Part shown: piece after piece, positions 1 through 7,095 of the stretch
Position numbering within the stretch: the stretch's first letter is position 1
Layout of the letters: every line of letters starts with the position of its first letter
DNA from: an uncultured beta proteobacterium
GTDB lineage: Bacteria > Pseudomonadota > Gammaproteobacteria > Burkholderiales > Rhodocyclaceae
Direction: 5' to 3'
NCBI GenBank assembly: GCA_903953145.1
Contig: CAJBIL010000118.1
Coordinates: 1-10,093, forward strand
Length of the DNA: 10,093 bases
The notes under the pieces: model-generated
What the model was told of the DNA's origin: nothing
Database searches by the model: none
The model's input: only the letters and a program-made list of their open reading frames with translations
Position numbers and translations under genes: made by a program

Positions 1-166
1 CCCAGATGACTTTGGGAATCCTGGCGGCCATGAATATCCATTCGCGCTCACGGCGCCAATTGATGGGGCGCCAGGAGGTGGCGTCGACGGTGGGTTTTGG
101 GGTGCCCGGAGTCGTCTCGGTGCACCAATCTTAGCCGGGGCGGTTTTTCGTCTGATTGGCAGGGGG

Positions 167-198
167 CACTGAATTTCCGCCACTTACGAATTCCGTCA
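167..198. repeat. Imperfect tandem 16-18 bp repeat
   Basis: CACTGAATTTCCGCCA (167-182) is followed, sharing its last two bases, by CACTTACGAATTCCGTCA (181-198). The copies share CACT, then GAATT, then CCG and CA, with small gaps. Short repeated end motifs of this kind occur at the tips of some insertion sequences, for example the IS21 family, but no transposase is visible, so the element identity is only a guess. Confidence 0.25.
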
Positions 199-219
199 TG
201 TGATTCTTGATTGGCTATT

Positions 220-225
220 GGGAAG
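220..225 (+). promoter_or_regulatory. Ribosome binding site deciding the acetyltransferase start
   Basis: GGGAAG lies 6 bases before ATG 232. It favours that start over an in-frame TTG at 211, which comes directly after a TGA stop and lacks a purine-rich leader. Confidence 0.5.
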
Positions 226-231
226 CTCCTT

Positions 232-732
232 ATGCGTTTTCTCCTTGGGATGAAAGAGCTCGTTTTCGGTAGTGCCTACTGGCTCGTCTTCATGCTCGGC
301 GGGTTCTTTTTCCGCCGCGGACTGCTGCGCTACCGTGGGCGGGCAGTAAAGATTTCGCCTACGGCATTCTTGAAGTACCCAGGTAATATTTCGATCGGTC
401 ACAACTCATTCATTAACCACAACTGTTGCGTTTGGGCGGCTCCGCGGGGAACCATAACGATAGGCGACGACGTATTATTCGGACCTAATGTCTGCGTGAC
501 TGCTTCAAATCATGGGCTGGCGCTTGGCGTGCCGATTCATGCCCAGCCTGGCGTCGATGCTCCCATCGTTATTGGCAACGACGTCTGGCTTGGTGCGAAC
601 GTGGTGGTTACGGCGGGGGTGGAAATCGGTGACGGTTGCGTGGTCGGAGCCGGATCGGTTGTGACAAAATCCCTGCCCCCGTACAGCATTTGTGGCGGGG
701 TGCCGGCAAAAGTGTTGTCAATGCGCGCATGA
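232..732 (+). CDS. Left-handed beta-helix (hexapeptide repeat) O-acetyltransferase
   Basis: This 166-residue protein probably transfers acetyl from acetyl-CoA to a sugar hydroxyl of a polysaccharide or its lipid-linked precursor, in the cytoplasm or at the inner face of the membrane. It belongs to the acyltransferase group that contains NodL, maltose acetyltransferase and WcaF/WcaB. Residues 1-35 are hydrophobic and basic, which suggests a membrane-associated N-terminus. From about residue 51 the isoleucine-rich hexapeptide pattern runs through NISIG, TITIGDDV, PIVIGNDVWLGANV and VEIGDGCVVGAGSVV. The segment ASNHG holds the likely catalytic His94. The end GGVPAKVL is the classical C-terminal signature of the group. 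I chose ATG 232 for its GGGAAG leader; a TTG at 211 would add seven residues. It opens the plus-strand run, and its stop codon lies inside a strong inverted repeat. The fold is secure; the acceptor sugar is unknown, and a serine acetyltransferase role is unlikely in this context. Confidence 0.88.
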   Translation: MRFLLGMKELVFGSAYWLVFMLGGFFFRRGLLRYRGRAVKISPTAFLKYPGNISIGHNSFINHNCCVWAAPRGTITIGDDVLFGPNVCVTASNHGLALGVPIHAQPGVDAPIVIGNDVWLGANVVVTAGVEIGDGCVVGAGSVVTKSLPPYSICGGVPAKVLSMRA

Positions 733-739
733 CAACACT
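711..739. repeat. Inverted repeat with 10-bp perfect arms over a stop codon
   Basis: AGTGTTGTCA (711-720) pairs perfectly with TGACAACACT (730-739) around a 9-base loop that itself contains the palindrome TGCGCGCA. The TGA stop of the acetyltransferase starts the right arm. No T-run follows on the plus strand; on the minus strand the hairpin is followed by only TTTT. It may act as a weak terminator, a processing or stability hairpin between the first and second genes, or a protein-binding palindrome. Confidence 0.6.
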
Positions 740-804
740 GTCGCCCATCTCAATGTCATGACTCTGCCAGTGGCGGATATTCACGGCCGGAGGGCCATGG
801 CAGG

Positions 805-1791
805 ATGAAGAATGTTCTTGTAACGGGGGCCAGCGGCTTTGTCGGTACCCATCTCCTTGAGGCACTGTCTGGACAAGGGATTTCGACGCGGGCGCTGTAC
901 TTCTCGAATCCGCCGCCAGATGCGCCACTCACAAACCAGTCCTCAATAGACTGGACGCGTGTCGATCTGCTAAGCGATGATCTGGACCGTCATTTGGCGG
1001 GGATGGACGTCGTTTTCCACCTGGCAGGTTACGCCGGGTTGGCGACTGACGTCGCAACAAAGCTGCGCCTCGAACGAGTGAATGTCTTGGCGACAGAGCG
1101 CCTTGCTGCAGCCGCACTCCGGGCGGGTAGCAAACTTGTTTTTACCAGCAGCATTCACGCCTGTGACGGCGGCCCAGGGCAGCGCATCGTTGACGAGGAA
1201 CATGGATCGCCGGCTACGGAATATGGCCGCAGCAAAATGAAGGCGGAAGAGCTATTGCAGACGTACGGGGAGCAGGGTCTCGACTTTACGGTATTGCGAC
1301 CGACGCAGCTCTTTGGTGAATATCACGAGGGGAGCGTCCTCCAGTTGGTTCGGGCCGTCCGTAGAGGCGCATTCTTTCTCATAGGCGATGGAATGAATGC
1401 AACAACCTTCTATTACGTCAAGGATTTTGTCGACACATTGGTTCGGGTCGCCGTCAATCCGATATGCAGGAACAGGATATATGTCGATAGCGACGCCCCT
1501 TTGCCTCTGAAGTCACTGGTTGAAGAAATAGCACAGAATCTGGATGTTCCACCGCCGACGTTCCGAATTCCGCGTTCGCTTGGAATGGCGATCGGGGCGA
1601 CCTGCGATGTCGTTTCGACGGCATTGAAGGTGGGCTTGCCCCTCTCGGTGCAAAGGGTGCGTGCTATGACCCGGGACGTCCAATATTCAAACAAGAGACT
1701 GTTGGCGGATGTCGGGCCGGGGATGCGCTATGGCATCTGCAGCGGCCTTGGACGAACCATTGCCTGGTATCGAGTTGCCGGTCTCATTTAA
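805..1791 (+). CDS. NAD-dependent epimerase/dehydratase (extended SDR)
   Basis: This 328-residue protein is an extended short-chain dehydrogenase of the sugar-nucleotide epimerase/dehydratase group and would act in the cytoplasm to make or modify a nucleotide-activated sugar. The Rossmann motif GASGFVG occupies residues 8-14 at the N-terminus. FHLAGYAG near residue 71 fits the usual second NAD-binding segment. The catalytic set is TSS at 114-116 and YGRSK with Tyr140 and Lys144. LRPTQLFG around residue 165 fits the conserved strand before the substrate loop, and FYYVKDFVDTL fits the YIHVxD segment of the family. The length is normal. ATG 805 is chosen because the Rossmann motif follows at once; a GGAGG near 789-793 lies somewhat far upstream. 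It sits 72 bases after the acetyltransferase and 12 before the glycosyltransferase. The substrate cannot be read from the sequence; a 4-epimerase, 4,6-dehydratase or 4-ketosugar reductase are all possible. Confidence 0.87.
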   Translation: MKNVLVTGASGFVGTHLLEALSGQGISTRALYFSNPPPDAPLTNQSSIDWTRVDLLSDDLDRHLAGMDVVFHLAGYAGLATDVATKLRLERVNVLATERLAAAALRAGSKLVFTSSIHACDGGPGQRIVDEEHGSPATEYGRSKMKAEELLQTYGEQGLDFTVLRPTQLFGEYHEGSVLQLVRAVRRGAFFLIGDGMNATTFYYVKDFVDTLVRVAVNPICRNRIYVDSDAPLPLKSLVEEIAQNLDVPPPTFRIPRSLGMAIGATCDVVSTALKVGLPLSVQRVRAMTRDVQYSNKRLLADVGPGMRYGICSGLGRTIAWYRVAGLI

Positions 1792-1803
1792 CTCGATTGA
1801 TGA

Positions 1804-2988
1804 ATGGGTGCTTTTGTGACAAAAAAAATCAAAGTCGTTAGGGTGGTTACCGCGTCGGTCGTTGTTCCATGGCATCTTGAAAATACGCTTAAGCGATTAC
1901 CTGCCGACTTCGAGACATGCGTTGTTGGGCAAGACGTTTCAGCCCATCAGAACGCCTACCCTTCCGTAAAATTTGTTGATATCAATATCAATCGTAAGCT
2001 CAGCATCCTCGATGACTGGCGTGCATTGATCCTTCTATGCCGGTTTTTCCTAGAGTACAAACCGGACATTGTTCATTCGATCATGCACAAGGCCGCCTTG
2101 TTGGCTGCCTTGGCCGGCTTCATCTGTAGAGTTCCGGTCCGCATCAATACCTTTACGAGCCAATATTGGGCGACAAAGCGCGGCCTGCCGCGCGTGGTGT
2201 ATTACGTATCGGACTGGATTGTTAACGCCCTTAATACTATTTGCCTAACGGATAGTCCATCGCAGTCCGAATTTCTTCGTGAGCACAACATATCCATCGG
2301 ACGTGCACCTTTGCCAGTATTGGTGAGGGGCTCACTTTCGGGGGTCGATCTTGAACGGTTTGACCCACGAAAGCTGTCGGCTGCCGCGGATCGCTTGCGC
2401 ACTGAAATCGGGCTGCGGAAAGAAAATTTCGTTTTCGTTTTTCTCGCTAGAAAGGAACGTGACAAGGGCGCAATTGATTTGCTCGTGGCATTTTCCTCGG
2501 TTAGCAAGGCGCACCCGAATGCCAGATTGCTATTTGTCGGTCCCGATGAGTCGCACGGACAGATCGATGCTATGCGCAAGTCCAATCCGGATATTTTTGA
2601 CAACGTGATTGACATTGACCGCGCGGTAGATAACCGCGAGGATTACTTCGCAGTGAGCGATGTATTGTGTTTGCCGAGTTACAAGGAAGGCTTCGGTTCC
2701 GTCGTGATCGAGGCCGCTGCTTTGGGAATACCCACCATAGGGTCCAATATTCCAGGCCTTGTAGACTCGATCGAAGATGGTGAAACTGGAGTACTGTTTC
2801 CCGCGGGTGACGTCGAGGCATTGACCAAGACCATGCTGAACTTCGTTGCAAATCCAGAGAAATCAAGAAATATGCAGTTGTCCGCCAGGAAAAGGGTAGA
2901 AAAGTATTTTTCAGCCGATTTGATGTATCAAGCTCTGAAAGATGTTTATCTGGGTCTGGTTCCGAATGATGGCCGACTAAATAAATAG
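1804..2988 (+). CDS. Glycosyltransferase family 4, PglA/CapM-like
   Basis: This 394-residue retaining GT-B enzyme would move a sugar from a UDP-sugar to a lipid-linked oligosaccharide at the cytoplasmic face of the membrane. The N-terminal acceptor domain spans roughly residues 1-185, with KPDIVHSIMHKAA typical of the group. The donor domain starts around ENFVFVFLARKERDKG, where Arg-Lys near residue 217 is the usual phosphate-binding pair, continues through LLFVGPDE, and carries the E-x7-E motif EGFGSVVIE at Glu295 and Glu303. The following segment (GIPTIGSNIPGLVDSIEDG) matches GT4 enzymes of the PglA/CapM group, which often add GalNAc, Gal or related residues early in chain assembly. ATG 1804 has no clear ribosome site; GTG 1816, giving a start at Thr-Lys-Lys, is a real alternative. 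It is 12 bases after the epimerase, so the two are probably cotranscribed. Donor and linkage are unknown. Confidence 0.9.
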   Translation: MGAFVTKKIKVVRVVTASVVVPWHLENTLKRLPADFETCVVGQDVSAHQNAYPSVKFVDININRKLSILDDWRALILLCRFFLEYKPDIVHSIMHKAALLAALAGFICRVPVRINTFTSQYWATKRGLPRVVYYVSDWIVNALNTICLTDSPSQSEFLREHNISIGRAPLPVLVRGSLSGVDLERFDPRKLSAAADRLRTEIGLRKENFVFVFLARKERDKGAIDLLVAFSSVSKAHPNARLLFVGPDESHGQIDAMRKSNPDIFDNVIDIDRAVDNREDYFAVSDVLCLPSYKEGFGSVVIEAAALGIPTIGSNIPGLVDSIEDGETGVLFPAGDVEALTKTMLNFVANPEKSRNMQLSARKRVEKYFSADLMYQALKDVYLGLVPNDGRLNK

Positions 2989-3005
2989 CTAATCCAAGGC
3001 AATCA

Positions 3006-4103
3006 TTGTTTCTCACCTCCATTTCCAACAACATAAGATTCAACCTCAATGCCAACGCTTGGCGAAGACTTCGTGAGGTCTACGCTGACCAGTCTATCCC
3101 TGCAGTTGTAGACCTGCAAAACCGCTTCGCCGGCATATGGCTCTCAACCCTGGAACGTATCGCCTACGGGCCATCGAAGGTTCCCGCACAACCGCTTGAG
3201 GTTATATTCGTCATCGGCCACTGGCGTTCAGGTACGACTCTTCTTCATGAATTGCTGTGCCAAGATCCAAGGTCAAATTTTCCGACCACTTATGCTTGCA
3301 TGAACCCGCAGGTGTTTCCCATAACCGAGAAAGCTGTCCTGAAACGCTTGGGGAACAAGGCTGTCCGACGTCCCATGGATGAGATGTCTATTTCTCTCGG
3401 CTCCCCTCAGGAAGATGAATTCGCGCTCTTAGGGTTAGGCGCACCTTCTCCTTACGAAGGGTTGTTATTCCCAAAAGTTCTTGACCGAGGTATGGCGGTT
3501 GCAGACCCTGATGATCTTCCTGAAATTCAACAGCGCGTGTGGATTCGCATATTTTCCAAATTCCTGAGCCAAGTGGCTGTTCGCAAGCCCGGGGGGGTTG
3601 TGGTGCTCAAGTCTCCCACCCATAGCTTTCGCGTTAAGCTACTTTCGAGACTCTATCCCAATGCGCGTTTCATTCACATTGTCCGAAATCCCATTGAGGT
3701 TTTTAATTCCACATTGAACATGTGGAAGGAATTGTGCTCCCTCTACGCCTTGACCGACCTGCCAGACAGCGATTCTCTGACAAAGCAAGTCATTGCTAAC
3801 TGGATTAACTTGGAAGAAAAACTAGATGCTGCTGTGCCAAGTTTGCGCGCAGAAAATTATGTGCGCGTACGTTTCGAAGAGCTTACGACGAAGCCCGTAG
3901 CGGAAATGGAACGAATCTACGATACGCTGCGGTTGGAACGATTTTCCACTGTCTTACCGCTCATCGAACGCTATCTGGCAATTCACGCAAATTTTAAGAA
4001 GAATCGCTTCGATCTCGCGCCTGAGAATGCAAGCGAGATCTATGTTGCTTGGCGGCATATATTCGAGAAATATGGTTATCCTGCGCCTACTCCACTAGGC
4101 TAA
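3006..4103 (+). CDS. PAPS-dependent sulfotransferase (Sulfotransfer_3 type)
   Basis: This 365-residue protein would transfer sulfate from PAPS to a hydroxyl or amino group, most likely on the polysaccharide made by this locus. Two cofactor motifs are clear. The 5'-phosphosulfate loop GHWRSGTTLL is at residues 71-80 after strand VIFVI, and the 3'-phosphate strand and helix are at FIHIVRNPIEVFNST (222-236). LKSPTH (201-206) just before the latter fits the family as well. No signal peptide or membrane segment is seen, so it is cytoplasmic. The start is TTG 3006: there is an in-frame stop at 2982, AAGG lies about 6 bases upstream, and no ATG occurs in frame before the PSB loop. It lies 17 bases after the glycosyltransferase, as the last gene of the plus-strand run, and its 3' end overlaps the end of the convergent sulfatase-fold gene. 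Bacterial homologues may act on glycans, lipids or small molecules; the glycan role here is inferred from the neighbours. Confidence 0.87.
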   Translation: MFLTSISNNIRFNLNANAWRRLREVYADQSIPAVVDLQNRFAGIWLSTLERIAYGPSKVPAQPLEVIFVIGHWRSGTTLLHELLCQDPRSNFPTTYACMNPQVFPITEKAVLKRLGNKAVRRPMDEMSISLGSPQEDEFALLGLGAPSPYEGLLFPKVLDRGMAVADPDDLPEIQQRVWIRIFSKFLSQVAVRKPGGVVVLKSPTHSFRVKLLSRLYPNARFIHIVRNPIEVFNSTLNMWKELCSLYALTDLPDSDSLTKQVIANWINLEEKLDAAVPSLRAENYVRVRFEELTTKPVAEMERIYDTLRLERFSTVLPLIERYLAIHANFKKNRFDLAPENASEIYVAWRHIFEKYGYPAPTPLG

Positions 4104-6009
4104 ACCGAGCATTGAGCAGATTGTGCATCTCTTTAGCCTTCGCAGGATTGGTGCTCGCAAGATCAGTAGACTCTTCAGGATCAGATGCAAGATAGTAAAG
4201 CATCTCTTGCTTTGTTGAAAGATAACGCACAAATTTCCAACCGTTTTGCATCACAGCCAATGTACCTTTGCTTGGTGGCGAAAAACGGCTGTCCCGATCT
4301 AGATTCATCGAAAATTTTGGCAGTGAGGTCGGCTGTCCGTTAATCATAGCGGCTTTCAGTGACTCCCCTTCGACTCCCTCTGGAATGGGTAAGTTGAGAA
4401 GATCCATTATCGTGGGTAGCAGATCTACTTGGCCGGCATAAAACGGAATGCGCTTTCCTTGCTTCTGACCAGGAAGGTGAACAATTAGCGGAATATGTAT
4501 CAACGACTGGTGCAAATGCGGACCGCCGTGCTGGAAAAAGCCCTTAGTGAACGATTCTCCGTGGTCAGCGGTTATAACAATAATCGAATCGTCGAAACGT
4601 CCCATTGCCCTAAGTTTGTCGAGAAAATTCCCGACCCGCGAATCCGTATCCAGGATGAATTCATCGTAGCGCATCCTTATCTCATCGACGGCACTCTGGG
4701 CATTGGCTGAATAACGGCCAGGAAGTACTTGAAAATCCTTGTCGTTAAATTTCCCAAATTTGAATTTATAAGGAGATGCGGGACGATATGGATCGTGAGG
4801 CGGAAATATATGAGCCCAGATAAAACTCGGGCGCTTCAGCAAACTCAATAACGTGAGCGTCCGATCGAATACTGCTGTTGCTGGCCAGGGGGGTGCGTCG
4901 TTGTTACCTGACCGCCCTAGAAAACCGCTAAATATTCGGAATGCGACTTGGAAACGCTCAGCCGCCCAACTTCGGGTCGAGTAATTTTTCAGTCTATATC
5001 TACGAATTTCCGAATAAATGAAATTTGCATTCGCCTCATTTCCTTTAGGCGGCTCAGTTGTCGCTGAAAAACTGTCTGAAATTCGCAGGAATACAGGATG
5101 GGCCCTGACGTTCGACACGATGGCCGCCGTCTCGTATCCATTGGCTAGTAGAGCAGATCCTAGGTTCCTATCCCTATCGCCTTCTACAAAGTAACTGCCA
5201 ATTCGTCCAACCCCGTTTGTAGTTGGGTACAAGCCGGAGATTAACGAAGCTGCTGATGGCGTAGTCCAGTTTGAACTCGAGAAAAAATTCTCAAAAACGT
5301 AACTTCCCTTCGCAAAAGCATCTAGATTTGGTGTGGTCGGTAGTGAATAGCCGTACAGCGACATATCTTCCGCGGAAAGAGCGTCAATGGAAAGCAATAT
5401 GACATTTGGCATCCCGGTCCGTGGTGGCGCAATTGAATTTTGCTTAATTGCAAGATCGTCGTGTATTTCAATACCTCTTGCTCCGACAACCAGTCCCGCC
5501 GATAAGATTAATATCAGCACCAAATTATTGCCTTTGTCTAGGCGAAGCTGAACTGCATGTCCCGCAACCACGAAGCCATATTTCCGGATTCCAAAGATAG
5601 AAAACGCGATTACCAAAAGTAAAAGTATATCTTGTGCGACACCCAATCCGTTTGTTATTCCAAGTACCAGTCCCAGCCATTCGCAAAAGCTCATTAAAGA
5701 TATATCAACGATAAGCAACAATGATGCGATTGCAATGGCGGCCAATATTGTGGCGTTCTTCCTCTCGTATGACCATTGGGAAGGAATTTTAGCAACGGGG
5801 TAACTAATTCCTGCAACAAGAAGAGCTATAGACAATGACACAAATGCGAGTAACAGAATCATCATCGCCACCTCGCTCACGATGTCTGCCACAGGCATAA
5901 AAAGAGTCCACGAATCAAAGCGGAACAAGATCTCAACCGGCAAAAGAAAGATGATCAGCGCAACAGCTAGGTCAAGAAATGCCTGCTTAGACAGTTGAAG
6001 GAAGTTCAC
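4087..6009 (-). CDS. Membrane-anchored sulfatase/alkaline-phosphatase superfamily protein with Thr nucleophile
   Basis: This 640-residue protein has about four to five membrane segments in residues 1-180 (near 10-28, 45-70, 87-110, 125-140 and 162-178), followed by a large periplasmic sulfatase-fold domain. The domain opens with NVILLSIDA, whose Asp209 is a metal ligand, and LYGYSLPTTPNLD. The catalytic segment is WTTPSAASLISGLYP. By alignment Thr249 stands where sulfatases have the Cys that becomes formylglycine (CxPSR), and Ala253 replaces the Arg. Further metal or substrate residues are WAHIFPPHDPY (His400, His405) and TADHGE (Asp482, His483) with QHGGPHLH. A Thr nucleophile is known in LtaS and EptA, so a phosphotransferase or phosphodiesterase activity is as likely as sulfate removal. 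The start GTG 6009 gives a good first membrane helix, but the ribosome site is weak. It is the last gene of the minus-strand run, 13 bases after the small YIDP protein. Substrate unknown. Confidence 0.85.
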   Translation of the reverse strand: MNFLQLSKQAFLDLAVALIIFLLPVEILFRFDSWTLFMPVADIVSEVAMMILLLAFVSLSIALLVAGISYPVAKIPSQWSYERKNATILAAIAIASLLLIVDISLMSFCEWLGLVLGITNGLGVAQDILLLLVIAFSIFGIRKYGFVVAGHAVQLRLDKGNNLVLILILSAGLVVGARGIEIHDDLAIKQNSIAPPRTGMPNVILLSIDALSAEDMSLYGYSLPTTPNLDAFAKGSYVFENFFSSSNWTTPSAASLISGLYPTTNGVGRIGSYFVEGDRDRNLGSALLANGYETAAIVSNVRAHPVFLRISDSFSATTEPPKGNEANANFIYSEIRRYRLKNYSTRSWAAERFQVAFRIFSGFLGRSGNNDAPPWPATAVFDRTLTLLSLLKRPSFIWAHIFPPHDPYRPASPYKFKFGKFNDKDFQVLPGRYSANAQSAVDEIRMRYDEFILDTDSRVGNFLDKLRAMGRFDDSIIVITADHGESFTKGFFQHGGPHLHQSLIHIPLIVHLPGQKQGKRIPFYAGQVDLLPTIMDLLNLPIPEGVEGESLKAAMINGQPTSLPKFSMNLDRDSRFSPPSKGTLAVMQNGWKFVRYLSTKQEMLYYLASDPEESTDLASTNPAKAKEMHNLLNARFSLVE

Positions 6010-6022
6010 AAGGCGGTCGCTT

Positions 6023-6316
6023 TTAGTTCTTGTCTGTTTTGCTCTGTCGGGGCTTGAAACTAAAGAATCGCAATATTGAGTACCAGATCGCTTTCACACG
6101 ATCGGAAAAAAACATCCAGGCCGTGGTCGCGAGTGCGAGCAGTGGCGCCAGAAGCTGAAAAATATATCCTCCGGTATTCGGATCAATATAAGCGAACGCG
6201 GTCGGGGTGAATAAGGCAAAGATGATAGCGAGAGCAATGTGCGCAAGTCGCGACGGATTTCTCCCGATTAGCCCTCCGGGTTCGATACATTTGTCGGCAT
6301 GGCTGTTACACGGCAT
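6023..6316 (-). CDS. Small membrane protein with YIDPNTGG motif
   Basis: This 97-residue protein has a hydrophobic segment at about 25-42 ending in AFA, then YIDPNTGG at 43-50, a second membrane helix at about 52-70, and a basic tail (DRVKAIWYSILRFF, then FKPRQSK). The motif Y-I-D-P-x-T-G is a recurring hallmark of very short membrane proteins found in polysaccharide clusters, often beside sulfatase-fold genes, as here. I know of no established biochemical role. The AFA before Tyr43 could be a signal-peptidase site, which would leave the YIDP motif at the mature N-terminus, facing the periplasm. It lies 31 bases after the SDR gene and 13 before the sulfatase-fold gene, so a shared function with the latter is a fair inference. 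The start ATG 6316 is uncertain: the leader is weak, and the first ~20 residues do not look conserved. Confidence 0.7.
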   Translation of the reverse strand: MPCNSHADKCIEPGGLIGRNPSRLAHIALAIIFALFTPTAFAYIDPNTGGYIFQLLAPLLALATTAWMFFSDRVKAIWYSILRFFSFKPRQSKTDKN

Positions 6317-6347
6317 GGTGTGACTCGTTTGATTGGGAGAACATCGG

Positions 6348-7064
6348 TTAGCCTCTAAATATTCTTAGTATTCTTACAATTAGATTTAACACATGAGGGT
6401 GAAGAAAATTTAGCCAAATTAATACTCGTCCCCCCATGCCATAGAGTGCCGTTAGACTGCCAGCCGTCAGTTCGTGTTGAACCCGTGCCGCCATTGTCTT
6501 TGCACTTTGACTATCACGGTCAGGATCAATCAGTTTTCCAATACGAAAAATTAATACTTTCACTGCAGGTTCAGACGTGGCAAGCTTTTCCAGATATATT
6601 TCAACTAGTCGCTTCACAGCAGAATAAATTTCACGTTCCGGTGTTTTTACGATTGCCAGCACAGTCGAAATAAACACAATATCAGGATGCTTTCTATTCA
6701 GCTGAGCCAACCGTTGGTAAAGATCAAGATGCGCCAATACGTCCGCTTGAATTATGCCCTGCATCGCATCGGGGGCAACATCGGGATCTCTAACGCGTGA
6801 TGCGCCTGACGCTGCCGAGGCTGCATCAACGATCAAGTCAATCGGCCATTCGGAATTGGCATCGATAATTGGTTGAATCGTGTGTGCAAGATCTGCTGCA
6901 GCAATTCTTACCGCAATGGCACCCACTTTGATGCATCTATCAGCTACGGCGATTAATCGTACATGATTGCGTGCCGAGAGTACGATTCGGTTCCCGTTGG
7001 AGAACTGTTCACTAAGTGCTGCACCAATCGGTGACGTTGCACCTAGGATCAGAATAGTTTGCAT
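6348..7064 (-). CDS. Short-chain dehydrogenase/reductase (classical SDR-like)
   Basis: This 238-residue protein is an NAD(P)-dependent oxidoreductase of the SDR superfamily. The N-terminal nucleotide-binding loop reads GATSPIG (8-14), a Pro-containing variant of the usual TGxxxGIG. LSARN near residue 29 fits the coenzyme-selecting loop, VDAAS near 79 takes the place of the NNAG segment, FISTV supplies catalytic Ser133, and YSAVK gives Tyr147 and Lys151. The length is typical of a classical SDR. The C-terminal ~20 residues (from about 213) are hydrophobic and basic, which suggests membrane contact. Its place between the sugar transferase and the YIDP gene suggests reduction of a keto-sugar, lipid-linked or nucleotide-linked, but the substrate cannot be read. 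ATG 7064 has a modest GAAG leader about 8 bases upstream. Gaps of 31 bases on both sides suggest cotranscription. Confidence 0.82.
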   Translation of the reverse strand: MQTILILGATSPIGAALSEQFSNGNRIVLSARNHVRLIAVADRCIKVGAIAVRIAAADLAHTIQPIIDANSEWPIDLIVDAASAASGASRVRDPDVAPDAMQGIIQADVLAHLDLYQRLAQLNRKHPDIVFISTVLAIVKTPEREIYSAVKRLVEIYLEKLATSEPAVKVLIFRIGKLIDPDRDSQSAKTMAARVQHELTAGSLTALYGMGGRVLIWLNFLHPHVLNLIVRILRIFRG

Positions 7065-7095
7065 GGTGTCAGCTTCATTTACGTTTCTGATTCAG

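Larger units (their letters stand above)
1..231. other. Left-edge region with no recognised gene
   Basis: I see no gene that I can support in these bases. Two plus-strand frames are open for part of the way, one ending at a TAG near 132 and one at a TGA near 172. One minus-strand frame is open through a tryptophan- and arginine-rich stretch, but it has no convincing start and matches nothing I recognise. The stretch is more GC-rich than the genes to its right and ends in two imperfect copies of a short motif (see 167-198). It could be the tail of an upstream gene or the end of a mobile element. Any promoter for the plus-strand genes should lie here or further left; I see no clear -35/-10 pair. 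Confidence 0.35.

Noticed and set aside
5..132. Short plus-strand reading ending at the TAG near 132, and a Trp/Arg-rich minus-strand reading over the same bases
   Set aside because: No family likeness, no convincing start, and both strands are open, as expected by chance in GC-rich DNA.
797..808. Three-codon mini-reading ATG GCA GGA TGA overlapping the epimerase start
   Set aside because: Could couple translation, but it is too short to separate from chance.
4087..6009. Calling the sulfatase-fold protein a true sulfatase
   Set aside because: The CxPSR formylglycine site is not present; Thr and Ala replace Cys and Arg, so only the superfamily is supported.
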